Under the pieces are notes generated by a model. It saw nothing but the letters and a program-made list of their open reading frames with translations, had not been told where the DNA came from and searched no databases. Shown one piece after another: positions 48,970-55,142 of a stretch of 64,000 nt of DNA; the stretch's first letter is position 1, and every line of letters begins with the position of its first letter. The position numbers and the translations under genes were made by a program. Origin of the DNA: a virus; IMG/VR virus record IMGVR_UViG_3300007712_000002, positions 28,504-92,503 of that record, one strand, 5' to 3'.

Positions 48970-49043
48970 GTGCTCGTGGCGGAAAGGCGACGCGCCGGAC
49001 TGCAACTCCGGTCATGCAGGTTCGAGTCCTGCCGAGCACTCCA
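48970..49043 (+). tRNA. tRNA-Cys (GCA)
   Basis: Acceptor GTGCTCG/CGAGCAC, loop CTGCAAC between CCGGA and TCCGG, T arm CAGG-TTCGAGT-CCTG, encoded TCCA. Second Cys tRNA in a row. Confidence 0.9.
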
Positions 49044-49165
49044 ATATATCCTATTACTATGCGGTTGTCCTCGTGGGGACCCCTTAAAACGAGAGTAAAG
49101 CTGAGCCTCAGCCGGTAGTCGCAATATAGGACAGTGTCATTAGACGTGAGATGGCACACCAACGA

Positions 49166-49194
49166 TTGACAATATTGTGTTCACATGTTAAATT
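49166..49194 (+). promoter_or_regulatory. sigma70-type promoter, 6 bases from the ATG
   Basis: TTGACA 49166-49171, 17-base spacer, TAAATT 49189-49194, ATG at 49201: probable leaderless start. Confidence 0.65.
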
Positions 49195-49200
49195 GAAAAT

Positions 49201-49509
49201 ATGAGCTATTTTCGTGATTTAAAAGTCTACAAATTGTTCCCCGAACTCAGGGCTACAATTAGACAAACATACATTGCAAAGTTGGCTGGGTTGTTGACTT
49301 TGCTTTTGTTTTCGCCACTCATAGCGATTGGTGTCATATCCATTGGTCTTGTCCATCTATTTGATTTGGTTGGGCAATACTCACTCTGGCCAGCACACAA
49401 GATAACCAACTGGCTTCATGACTATCAGCGTGATCAGATACGCTCAGCCCATTCTGTCGTCCCCATTGACAAAATCCAAGAGAGATTGGGAGATCAAGAT
49501 GACGACTAA
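49201..49509 (+). CDS. small membrane protein
   Basis: 102 residues; one or two hydrophobic helices between residues 28 and 60 (LAGLLTLLLFSPLIAIGVIS). Leaderless start. Overlaps the next gene by 11 bases. Confidence 0.6.
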   Translation: MSYFRDLKVYKLFPELRATIRQTYIAKLAGLLTLLLFSPLIAIGVISIGLVHLFDLVGQYSLWPAHKITNWLHDYQRDQIRSAHSVVPIDKIQERLGDQDDD

Positions 49510-50638
49510 CATCAAATACTTTGACCGGTATTATGTTGGTCAACGGAACCAGGATACTGCCAGTGGCAAACCGTTGGCTTTTGCTGTTCCTGACGGTGAC
49601 GATGCCGCAGCAAAAAAACGCAAGGCAACAGTTGATGCCTGGGTCGCAGGATATTGGTCAGCACGAGACACTCGCGGTCGCCTCCGCAAAGACCTCAAAG
49701 AGATGGGCGAGGTTTACGATAATAAACCCATGACAGGTTTCCGCCTCACTGACTGGAGTGACCGTTACATCACTGACAACAAGGTAGTTCGTGTGCTTGA
49801 CCCAAGAGGATTCGAGCTTGAGATCTACATTCCCAACCTCATGGACATCATCCTTAACTCGGAAGTTGACCACGGCGAAATCAAGGATGAGCTGGTATGG
49901 CTGCGCGAAGGCAGCAACAATCGTCTGGTGCGCACATCAGATCCTGCTTTTGCTGAGGCTAAACAAAATATGGTTCGGGCTGCAAAGAAGAAAGCTGCAC
50001 CCAAGAAAAGTCACGAAGTTGGAGATATCATTTCCAACACCTGGGGCACATTCCTCTACATGGGACTCATGGACGTAGAGTTCGTTGTGCCTCGTGGCAA
50101 GCGCGTGGTTGACGACGAGATGACTCGTCAGTTCGGCACGCGCCGAGTTGGTGGTTTCTTTGGCTTTCCAGGTAACGGACCCATTCGTGAAGAAGTTTAC
50201 CAGACCTACTATCGAATCGACGATGACCGCCTTGAAAGCGTGAGCATTGGCCGCCGCCATGTTTACCAAGATGTTAATAGAGGTTGGAATGGGCATGTGG
50301 CAAGGGATACCATCACGTTCCGCAAGAGCAAGATGGCGACGCAACAAGTAGTGAGCTCTAATAACCTGCTACCTCCTGTAGGTGAGGAAAGTTATTATCA
50401 CGTTGACTATGAAGTGTTCATGTATTACGACGAGGATGGCCGGCTTTACACACAGAAAGAGCATTATGATCTGGAAGAAGATCTTAACAAGAACATACAG
50501 CGTCCGAATGAGCACAAATATCTTGAAGGCATACGCCAATGGAAGACCTGTGTCGTTCGGGTCAACGATGGACCACTTGAAACTGATCCAGTAAAAGGTC
50601 GCTTCCGTGAAGAACTGATTAGGGGTCAATATCATTGA
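49499..50638 (+). CDS. protein of unknown function
   Basis: 379 residues from ATG 49499, with GGGAG 7 bases upstream. Basic linker near residues 155-175 (RAAKKKAAPKKS) divides two alpha/beta parts; the second is rich in Tyr and charged residues. Its position with small early genes suggests host interaction. No family recognised. Confidence 0.6.
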   Translation: MTTNIKYFDRYYVGQRNQDTASGKPLAFAVPDGDDAAAKKRKATVDAWVAGYWSARDTRGRLRKDLKEMGEVYDNKPMTGFRLTDWSDRYITDNKVVRVLDPRGFELEIYIPNLMDIILNSEVDHGEIKDELVWLREGSNNRLVRTSDPAFAEAKQNMVRAAKKKAAPKKSHEVGDIISNTWGTFLYMGLMDVEFVVPRGKRVVDDEMTRQFGTRRVGGFFGFPGNGPIREEVYQTYYRIDDDRLESVSIGRRHVYQDVNRGWNGHVARDTITFRKSKMATQQVVSSNNLLPPVGEESYYHVDYEVFMYYDEDGRLYTQKEHYDLEEDLNKNIQRPNEHKYLEGIRQWKTCVVRVNDGPLETDPVKGRFREELIRGQYH

Positions 50639-50871
50639 AGATCGACCTTCACGGATACACCATCCATGAAGCATGGAAGACTTTCAATACTGCGATTGAT
50701 CAGGCTTATTGGGCGGGCCGTCGCACTGTCGTGGTCGTGACAGGGCAAGGGGCTATGATGCAAGAGTTTGAGACCTGGGCCCGTAACCACACCAGAGTGC
50801 GCGAAGTCACTCAACACCAACACAATCCTGGAAGCTGGTCAGTCAAACTGAAAAAGTTCAAAAAAAGTTGA
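50635..50871 (+). CDS. Smr-domain protein
   Basis: 78 residues, TTG start overlapping the preceding stop (TTGA). KIDLHGYTIHEAWKTFNTAI and VVVVTGQGAMM carry the two Smr signatures (DLHG, TGxG). Smr domains nick nucleic acids; in MutS2/SmrB they cleave mRNA in collided ribosomes. A free Smr domain beside a tmRNA-bearing genome could link to ribosome rescue; that is inference. Confidence 0.82.
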   Translation: MKIDLHGYTIHEAWKTFNTAIDQAYWAGRRTVVVVTGQGAMMQEFETWARNHTRVREVTQHQHNPGSWSVKLKKFKKS

Positions 50872-50879
50872 AAAAGTTC

Positions 50880-50908
50880 TTGACCTTTTGGTTTTGATAC
50901 ACTATATA
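50880..50908 (+). promoter_or_regulatory. sigma70-type promoter without protein gene
   Basis: TTGACC 50880-50885, 17-base spacer, TATATA 50903-50908. The next 300 bases hold no convincing frame. Confidence 0.5.
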
Positions 50909-51120
50909 TGAATGGTAACGACGAAGGATTGCTGTTGTTCCTACCGAGGCGCTAACGGTCCAGACCCAAAAGGTCTCTAAGGATGCCGCCCGCCCAAACA
51001 AGTTTCGGTTAACAACAGACCGAATTACAATACTACACTGTTCGATTATGATAACAAAATTGGTAATGCGACGCCTTGGCAGCTGGGCTTTATTCAGCGG
51101 CCCCGAAAAAAGATCGAAAA
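50909..51120 (+). ncRNA. possible structured RNA of unknown type
   Basis: Region behind the promoter at 50880 without a gene. Local hairpins: AGACC-CAAAA-GGTCT near 50962-50976, and a GC-rich segment around 51075-51105. Not a tRNA, RNase P or tmRNA by motif. It may be a leader or an RNA gene. Confidence 0.3.
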
Positions 51121-51126
51121 AAGTTG

Positions 51127-51155
51127 TTGACAACGTGCTTTTTTCCGTGTAGTGT
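51127..51155 (+). promoter_or_regulatory. sigma70-type promoter
   Basis: TTGACA 51127-51132, 17-base spacer, TAGTGT 51150-51155. A late box ATAAATA follows at 51168-51174. Confidence 0.55.
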
Positions 51156-51224
51156 GGTTTTACAGAGATAAATAACCGTAACAACGACAGTGAGTCAGCG
51201 TTACACATACTAGAAGAGAAACTG

Positions 51225-51377
51225 ATGCAACTATTTGTTCAACATATCACCAAGCTGGCGAGCCTCGCCGCCTCCGTGATGTCCAATACATGGGCGTTGA
51301 ATTATGGTGGCCAGATTAGCTCAGTCCTCGGAGGCAAAGATCGCTTTGAACCTACCAAGGAGGGTGAACGAGACTAG
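51225..51377 (+). CDS. 50-residue peptide
   Basis: ATG 8 bases after AGAAGAG. MQLFVQHITKLASLAASVM then a glycine-rich, charged end (GGKDRFEPTKEGERD). Has early and late promoters before it and a terminator after it, so it is a stand-alone unit. Confidence 0.55.
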   Translation: MQLFVQHITKLASLAASVMSNTWALNYGGQISSVLGGKDRFEPTKEGERD

Positions 51378-51406
51378 AAGTGTAGAATACGCACACTTAC
51401 TCGACG

Positions 51407-51437
51407 CCCTCCAAGCAGAAGCTTAGGAGGGTTTTTT
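51407..51437 (+). terminator. rho-independent terminator
   Basis: CCCTCCAAGC pairs with GCTT(A)GGAGGG around AGAA, followed by six T residues. Confidence 0.9.
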
Positions 51438-51504
51438 AATGGACTAACTAGGATAACATTTTTCAAAGACTTCAAAAAAAGATAGAAATTTTTGAAAAAA
51501 GTTG

Positions 51505-51533
51505 TTGACATTGCTAACCAACCAAAGTATATT
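51505..51533 (+). promoter_or_regulatory. sigma70-type promoter at the head of the tRNA region
   Basis: TTGACA 51505-51510, 17-base spacer, TATATT 51528-51533. No long protein frame follows; it probably drives the tRNA precursor. Confidence 0.65.
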
Positions 51534-51539
51534 GGTTTA

Positions 51540-51845
51540 GTAAAGACAAAAAGTAGAATGCGGAACGCGACTGCACCACTACTATAAAAAAGGGAATGGG
51601 CGTGTTTGGGGATGGAGCCGAAAGGTGAAAAAACCAGACTAGGGGCCAACAACCTGAGCGTGTTGGTCGCGGGCTACCCAAATGACCCTGGGCTCATAGG
51701 ACCGCGGAGGTGATCAAGAAATTGGTTGCTGATAAACATGGGGCACGAAGTTGAGTTACTCATCTTTCAAGAAAGAAGAGTGATGCAGATTGTATTTTCG
51801 CCAGCGTCCGACAACGTAGTCGACGACGTTAAAATAACTGAGCTG
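51540..51845 (+). other. gene-free transcribed stretch
   Basis: About 300 bases without a credible protein or tRNA. One clear hairpin, CCAACAAC...GTGTTGG near 51645-51670; other GC-rich pairs are possible. Function unknown. Confidence 0.4.
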
Positions 51846-51849
51846 GTGT

Positions 51850-51912
51850 ATAGGTTATGATCACGCTGACTGCAAATTAGAACAGGTTCGAATCCTGTCA
51901 GGGCGGGAGCCT
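51850..51912 (+). pseudogene. tRNA-like remnant with GCA loop
   Basis: CTGA-CTGCAAA-TTAG gives a Cys-type anticodon loop and ACAGG-TTCGAAT-CCTGT a good T arm, but no 5' acceptor strand pairs with CAGGGCG. Its 3' half (CAAATTAGAACAGGTTCGAA) is similar to that of the odd tRNA at 62575. Confidence 0.4.
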
Positions 51913-51985
51913 TGTAGTGTATGTGGAAGCACGGGTTGCACAAAGCAGTGATACTTAACACAGCACACTGGCGGTGAGCAAGTTA

Positions 51986-52159
51986 ATGGCTAGCGTAACA
52001 GCACCACCATTAATGCAATATCCCGCCGGAGGAGCAGAGGTTGGGCTCTGGCGCAAATACAATCAAACAGAATACGGTGCAGGACGGGTAGTAGGGCCAA
52101 CTGTAAAAAGGAAACCCCGAGTAGCAACATTGCGTAAAAACGGCTTGCATCGTAATTAA
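51986..52159 (+). CDS. possible 57-residue basic protein
   Basis: ATG at 51986 (GTG at 51974 in frame). Basic C-terminus (VVGPTVKRKPRVATLRKNG). Ribosome site weak; it lies in a region otherwise made of RNA genes. Confidence 0.3.
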   Translation: MASVTAPPLMQYPAGGAEVGLWRKYNQTEYGAGRVVGPTVKRKPRVATLRKNGLHRN

Positions 52160-52163
52160 TAAC

Positions 52164-52258
52164 GTGTTCTTTGCTCTGCACGGCTCCTCTAGGCGGGGAG
52201 AGCTGGCTGTTAACCAGTTTGTGAAAGGTTCGAATCCTTTGTGCAGAGCAAAGAACAC
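52164..52258 (+). tRNA. tRNA-Asn (GTT) inside an 18-bp closing stem
   Basis: Mature part 52175-52248: acceptor TCTGCAC/GTGCAGA, D stem CTCC/GGAG, loop CTGTTAA, T arm AAAGG-TTCGAAT-CCTTT. CCA is not encoded. The flanks continue the acceptor pairing: GTGTTCTTTGCTCTGCAC (52164-52181) is the exact complement of 52241-52258. Such a long duplex would hinder RNase P and suggests another maturation route. Confidence 0.8.
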
Positions 52259-52369
52259 TAGCTTGTTGTTACTCGAAAAGAGTAGGTATACTTGCACAAA
52301 GCCGCGAGGCAAAGCGGTGAGGCGGACAAGCAAGCAAGGACAATGCAAGCGGACCTTGCTAAAGAATTT

Positions 52370-52445
52370 GGTGCTATCGTATAATGGCTGATTATAACTC
52401 GTTGTCTGCGAGAGGATCGGGGTTCGATTCCCCGTAGCGCCGCCA
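52370..52445 (+). tRNA. tRNA-Asp (GTC)
   Basis: Acceptor GGTGCTA/TAGCGCC, loop TTGTCTG, T arm CGGGG-TTCGATT-CCCCG, encoded GCCA. Confidence 0.9.
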
Positions 52446-52566
52446 AAGTTTCCAGTCTTAGTTTGTGCGATCTCTCAGTTAAAAGCTGTCGCACAGTAAA
52501 GCAACGCCCAATATGGCTTGCTCCTAAGGTAGCTGGAAAGCCAATAGGTACTGATCTAGACCCAGG

Positions 52567-52602
52567 GTCAGTTAAATCGCAGGATGACGGACCTGTAGAG
52601 CC
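52567..52602 (+). repeat. conserved element before tRNA-Trp, copy 1
   Basis: GTCAGTTAAAT, then GCAGGATG, GGACC and GAGCC. A similar block sits at 53158-53190, in both cases 11-12 bases before a tRNA. Confidence 0.5.
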
Positions 52603-52614
52603 GGCTACATACAT

Positions 52615-52692
52615 AGGGGTGTGTTCTTAATTGGATATGATGCGGGTCTCCAAAACCTTGCGACGGGGGTTCGATTCCCTCCACCCTTGCCA
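52615..52692 (+). tRNA. tRNA-Trp (CCA)
   Basis: Acceptor AGGGGTG/CACCCTT, loop CTCCAAA, T loop TTCGATT, encoded GCCA. Anticodon stem has one mismatch. Confidence 0.85.
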
Positions 52693-52701
52693 AAATTTCA
52701 T

Positions 52702-52776
52702 ACAGCGCAGCTGGATAGCTTCCAGACAGCATATGGGCCTGATCAGCCTTAGTAGGTGCGAGTCCTACCCGCTGTA
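52702..52776 (+). tRNA. tRNA-Ile (GAT), no encoded CCA
   Basis: Loop CTGATCA, T arm GTAGG-TGCGAGT-CCTAC (T loop lacks the usual TTC), acceptor ACAGCG/CGCTGT. Pairing runs beyond the mature ends (TCATACAGCG with CGCTGTATGA). Confidence 0.65.
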
Positions 52777-52786
52777 TGATTCAAAA

Positions 52787-52869
52787 TTACTGCACTTCCT
52801 GGTCCCTAGGGGAGGCAAGTCCGGTTTAAATCCGGTGTAGCGGTGTAAGTCCGAAAGGTAGGGGCAGAA
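52787..52869 (+). tRNA. degenerate tRNA-Leu-like (TAA)
   Basis: CCGG-TTTAAAT-CCGG would carry a UAA anticodon; D-like arm CCCTAGGGGAGGC; no canonical T arm. Acceptor pairing CTGC...GCAG is imperfect. May be decayed. Confidence 0.3.
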
Positions 52870-52873
52870 TTCA

Positions 52874-52949
52874 TTCCCATTAGCTCAGTTGGTAGAGCAA
52901 GCGCCTGTTAAGCGAAAGGTCCCTGGTTCGAGCCCAGGATGGGGAGCCA
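52874..52949 (+). tRNA. tRNA-Asn (GTT)
   Basis: Acceptor TTCCCAT/ATGGGGA, classic D arm TAGCTCAGTTGGTAGAGC, loop CTGTTAA, T arm CCTGG-TTCGAGC-CCAGG, encoded GCCA. Confidence 0.92.
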
Positions 52950-53157
52950 ACGTGGTATCCTGTAGTCTACAAGACACCGCAGGACTAAGACGCCCGACGA
53001 AGGGTAGTGCCGGACACATATAGCAGTAACGTGGTGCGGTAGGTGCACACTGAGCCACGCGGAATGCTCGACGTTAGGGAGGTAGACCTCTAAAGGGTCC
53101 GCTGCGGCGACGTCGTTAAATTGAAGCCTCCTAGAAATCACGGTGCTGGCCGAAGGC
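52950..53157 (+). other. gene-free spacer with structured potential
   Basis: About 210 bases between tRNA-Asn and the repeat copy at 53158; several GC-rich inverted segments (for example GGTAGACCTC/GAGG) but no recognisable RNA. Confidence 0.3.
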
Positions 53158-53190
53158 GTCAGTTAAATGCGGAGGATGGTCCGGACAGCC
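53158..53190 (+). repeat. conserved element before tRNA-Arg, copy 2
   Basis: GTCAGTTAAAT, GGAGGATG, GTCCGGACAGCC; compare 52567-52602. It lies 11 bases before tRNA-Arg. Confidence 0.5.
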
Positions 53191-53201
53191 AATCACATAA
53201 T

Positions 53202-53277
53202 GCTCAGGTAGTGAAACTGGAGATAACGCGAGTCTACGAAACTCGAGATGAGGGTTCGAGTCCTTCCCTGAGCACCA
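53202..53277 (+). tRNA. tRNA-Arg (ACG)
   Basis: Acceptor GCTCAGG/CCTGAGC, loop CTACGAA between CGAGT and ACTCG, T loop TTCGAGT, encoded ACCA. A34 would need TadA to become inosine. Confidence 0.88.
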
Positions 53278-53280
53278 AAG

Positions 53281-53355
53281 ATTTGGTTGGTTGTAATCAC
53301 CCCTTGTGAGGGTGGCCCAGGAAACTGGTCAAAGAGGCAAACCTCCCAACCAAAT
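53281..53355 (+). ncRNA. 75-nt four-way-junction RNA of unknown type
   Basis: ATTTGGTTGG (53281-53290) pairs perfectly with CCAACCAAAT (53346-53355). Inside are three hairpins: CACCC/GGGTG, CCAG-GAAA-CTGG and GAGG-CAAA-CCTC. The size and cloverleaf layout are those of a tRNA, but two arms end in tetraloops and there is no anticodon or T loop. Confidence 0.55.
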
Positions 53356-53363
53356 ACTAATAT

Positions 53364-53394
53364 TAGCGCAGGTGAATAGCCGTAAGCCGCAAGA
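53364..53394 (+). repeat. 31-bp repeat, copy 1
   Basis: TAGCGCAGGTGAATAGCCG then TAAGCCGCAAGA; matches 54834-54864 at 29 of 31 bases. Confidence 0.75.
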
Positions 53395-53482
53395 GATATG
53401 CGCGTGTGTGGACAAATTGTGGTAAAGTCGCCTGGATTAGACCACTGCCCCGCGCACCAAGTTAAGTCGGACTTCGTAAATG

Positions 53483-53489
53483 ATAAATA
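53483..53489 (+). promoter_or_regulatory. T4-type late promoter
   Basis: ATAAATA 18 bases before the HNH endonuclease gene. Confidence 0.5.
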
Positions 53490-53507
53490 ATCAGAACAGA
53501 GTTCGAT

Positions 53508-54023
53508 ATGCAAATAATTGAAAAAACTTGTCCTAGTTGTAAGACAGAGTTTACACAGGAAATCAAAAAAGGTTACGGAAGAACATACTGTAGCCGTTCA
53601 TGTGCTAACAGAAGAACACATAGTGATGCTACTAAGCAAAAAATTGGTAGAACTGTAAAAAACACATGGAATGCCAAATCTGAAGAAGGTAAGAAAAAAG
53701 CACTAGATGCATTAAAGAAAGGCCAAGAAACACGGAGACAAAATTGGCTTAAATTCTTACAAGAATCCAATACCGAAGATTTAGCACACGAAAGTCGTAA
53801 ACGAAAAGTTTTTCTTGAACAAGATGAATCTTGCTTACAATGTGGTATTGCAGACTGGCAAGGACAACCTTTAACGTTTGAGCTTGATCATATCGACGGC
53901 GACAAGTTAAACAATACTAGAGAAAACTTGCGTGTATTATGTCCAAATTGCCATGCACAGACTGATACATGGAGAGGTAGAAAAAATACGCTCGTGAGTC
54001 CGAATGGTGAGGGCCTCAGCTGA
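53508..54023 (+). CDS. HNH endonuclease in the tRNA cluster
   Basis: 171 residues. N-terminal zinc finger (CPSCKTEF and CSRSC), a basic helical middle, and an HNH domain at residues 110-155: CLQC, ELDHIDGDKLNNTRENLRVL and CPNCH. Free-standing homing-type endonucleases of this kind spread into phage genomes. Its last 11 codons and stop are read from the 5' half of tRNA-Ile at 53990. Confidence 0.88.
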   Translation: MQIIEKTCPSCKTEFTQEIKKGYGRTYCSRSCANRRTHSDATKQKIGRTVKNTWNAKSEEGKKKALDALKKGQETRRQNWLKFLQESNTEDLAHESRKRKVFLEQDESCLQCGIADWQGQPLTFELDHIDGDKLNNTRENLRVLCPNCHAQTDTWRGRKNTLVSPNGEGLS

Positions 54024-54064
54024 TAACTGAGTGGTAGATTGTTCGATTCAATCCGCGAGCACCA
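53990..54064 (+). tRNA. tRNA-Ile (GAT)
   Basis: Acceptor GCTCGTG/CGCGAGC, loop CTGATAA between CTCAG and CTGAG, T arm GATTG-TTCGATT-CAATC, encoded ACCA. Overlaps the HNH gene by 34 bases. Confidence 0.9.
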
Positions 54065-54076
54065 ATTATTAATGTC

Positions 54077-54104
54077 GAAGGTTCGATTCTTCTCAGGACA
54101 ACCA
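54077..54104 (+). pseudogene. orphan 3' part of a tRNA
   Basis: GAAGG-TTCGATT-CTTCT T arm, CAGGACA acceptor strand and encoded ACCA, but no 5' half nearby (TGTCCTG is absent upstream). Confidence 0.6.
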
Positions 54105-54112
54105 AAGTTTAT

Positions 54113-54196
54113 GTCGGGGACAAGCACCGGGCGCTGATGAGGCTCATAACCTCATGCCATTTGGCAAAGTGGGTTCGATTCCCACCCCCGCTACCA
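54113..54196 (+). tRNA. tRNA-Met (CAT)
   Basis: Loop CTCATAA on the stem ATGAGG/CCTCAT, T arm GTGGG-TTCGATT-CCCAC, acceptor GTCGGGG/CCCCGCT with one mismatch, encoded ACCA. Variable region contains a mini hairpin GCC/GGC. Could also be Ile2 (CAU) if modified. Confidence 0.8.
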
Positions 54197-54376
54197 AGTT
54201 ATGGGTGAAATTATATCCTGTTACCAGGAAGTAGCCCACCAGAAGCGCCGGTCTCGCATAGTTGCGTGAAGGGGGAGTCATGACCCCTGGAAGAATGGAT
54301 AAAATGCGTGTTAGACGGTCATGACCCGTTTGTGACATACGCAGGGTGCAATAACCCCCGCCGGACTCCAAATTAT
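54197..54376 (+). other. spacer with CCA-ended hairpins and tRNA debris
   Basis: TGGG...CCCA followed by CCA closes a 40-base element with an inner CCTG-TTAC-CAGG hairpin (54199-54240). GTCATGACCC occurs twice (near 54277 and 54318). No complete tRNA can be built. Confidence 0.35.
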
Positions 54377-54464
54377 GAAGTGATGGGTAATTGGCCTGCC
54401 CATGCAGTGGATGCAGCCTCGACTCGCGTCGGGGTGGACGGTTCGACTCCGTCACGCTTCACCA
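54377..54464 (+). tRNA. class II tRNA, probably Ser (GGA)
   Basis: Acceptor GAAGTG/CGCTTC, D stem GGG/CCC, long variable arm CCTCGAC-TCGC-GTCGGGG, T arm GACGG-TTCGACT-CCGTC, encoded ACCA. The anticodon arm is compressed (TGCA-GTGGA-TGCA); GGA is the only Ser-like triplet. Confidence 0.55.
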
Positions 54465-54493
54465 GATTGACGCCTACCGCAGTGCGGTCACCT

Positions 54494-54541
54494 GTCCATT
54501 AGTGGCAGCGAGTGTCGTAGGTTCGATTCTTACAGTGGATA
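54494..54541 (+). pseudogene. 48-nt tRNA-like RNA lacking the anticodon arm
   Basis: Acceptor GTCCATT/AGTGGAT pairs at all seven positions and T arm GTAGG-TTCGATT-CTTAC is intact, but only 16 bases lie between them. No CCA encoded. A second orphan T arm (CAAGG-TTCGAAT-CC) follows at 54544. Confidence 0.5.
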
Positions 54542-54644
54542 AGCAAGGTTCGAATCCGTAGGGTGTCATATAGTTAGGCTTTGCCGAGCCTTACCTAGGA
54601 CGACAGGCCAAGTGCTTTGCGCGGCAACGCATCGCCAAGTGCCT

Positions 54645-54714
54645 GACATGTTAGCTCAGATGGAAGAGCAGCGCCGGAAGGCGTTGGTCATGGGTTCGAG
54701 TCCCATACATGTAT
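54645..54714 (+). tRNA. tRNA-like with GNRA tetraloop in place of the anticodon loop
   Basis: Acceptor ACATGT/ACATGT, classic D arm GCTC-AGATGGA-AGAGC, variable TGGTC, T arm ATGGG-TTCGAGT-CCCAT. The anticodon arm is GCGCC-GGAA-GGCGT, five perfect pairs on a GGAA tetraloop, so no anticodon exists. CCA not encoded. Confidence 0.6.
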
Positions 54715-54735
54715 TGCGGACTAGGTAGAATATTC

Positions 54736-54827
54736 GGGAGATGCAAGTAAGGCTAGGTGGTCCTGGCAGCAGGCTGTAAACCTGTTCCGGTAACGGCATG
54801 AGGTTCGAATCCGTCCTTCTCCCACCA
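54736..54827 (+). tRNA. tRNA-Tyr (GTA)
   Basis: Class II: loop CTGTAAA on GCAGG/CCTGT, variable arm TCCGGTAACGG, T loop TTCGAAT, acceptor GGGAGA/TCTCCC, encoded ACCA. T stem is imperfect. Confidence 0.82.
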
Positions 54828-54833
54828 AAATAC

Positions 54834-54864
54834 TAGCGCAGGTTAATAGCCGTAAGTCGCAAGA
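54834..54864 (+). repeat. 31-bp repeat, copy 2
   Basis: TAGCGCAGGTTAATAGCCG then TAAGTCGCAAGA; see 53364-53394. Located just before tRNA-Leu. Confidence 0.75.
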
Positions 54865-54868
54865 ATTT

Positions 54869-54946
54869 GCCCTTGCGATGTAAATGGAATAGCATACTAC
54901 CCTTAGAAGGTAGGTTTTGGAGGTTCGAATCCTCTCAGGGGCACCA
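54869..54946 (+). tRNA. tRNA-Leu (TAG) with a short variable loop
   Basis: Acceptor GCCCTTG/CAGGGGC, loop CTTAGAA on CTACC/GGTAG, T arm GGAGG-TTCGAAT-CCTCT, encoded ACCA. The variable loop has about five bases, whereas bacterial tRNA-Leu normally has a long arm. Confidence 0.78.
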
Positions 54947-54949
54947 AGA

Positions 54950-55031
54950 TAGCTAGTGGTGTAACATGAGAAGCTTTAACATTCTTGGTTCTGAGCCAGG
55001 AGATGCGGGTGCCAATCCCGCCTAGCAACCA
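54950..55031 (+). tRNA. tRNA-Gln (CTG)
   Basis: Loop TTCTGAG on CTTGG/CCAGG, T arm GCGGG-TGCCAAT-CCCGC, acceptor GCTAG/CTAGC, encoded ACCA. T loop lacks TTC. Confidence 0.7.
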
Positions 55032-55037
55032 CTTCAT

Positions 55038-55115
55038 TGGGGGACGTAGCAGACCGGTGATGCATCAGACTTTGAATCTGATTTTTGGGAGGTTCGATTC
55101 CTTCTCCCCCAGCCA
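55038..55115 (+). tRNA. tRNA-Gln (TTG)
   Basis: Acceptor TGGGGGA/TCCCCCA, loop CTTTGAA on TCAGA/TCTGA, T loop TTCGATT, encoded GCCA. Confidence 0.9.
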
Positions 55116-55142
55116 ACACATAAAACTGAATAGGAGGCTACA

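Noticed and set aside
48597-49124. Minus-strand frame of 175 codons
   Set aside because: It runs through the metallothionein-like gene, its terminator and two tRNAs on the other strand.
52950-53201. A second RNase P or rRNA-like fragment
   Set aside because: No CR-I, CR-V or rRNA core strings are present.
54644-54714. tRNA-Phe call from the GAA triplet
   Set aside because: GAA is part of a GGAA tetraloop with no U33 and no seven-base loop, so no anticodon can be assigned.
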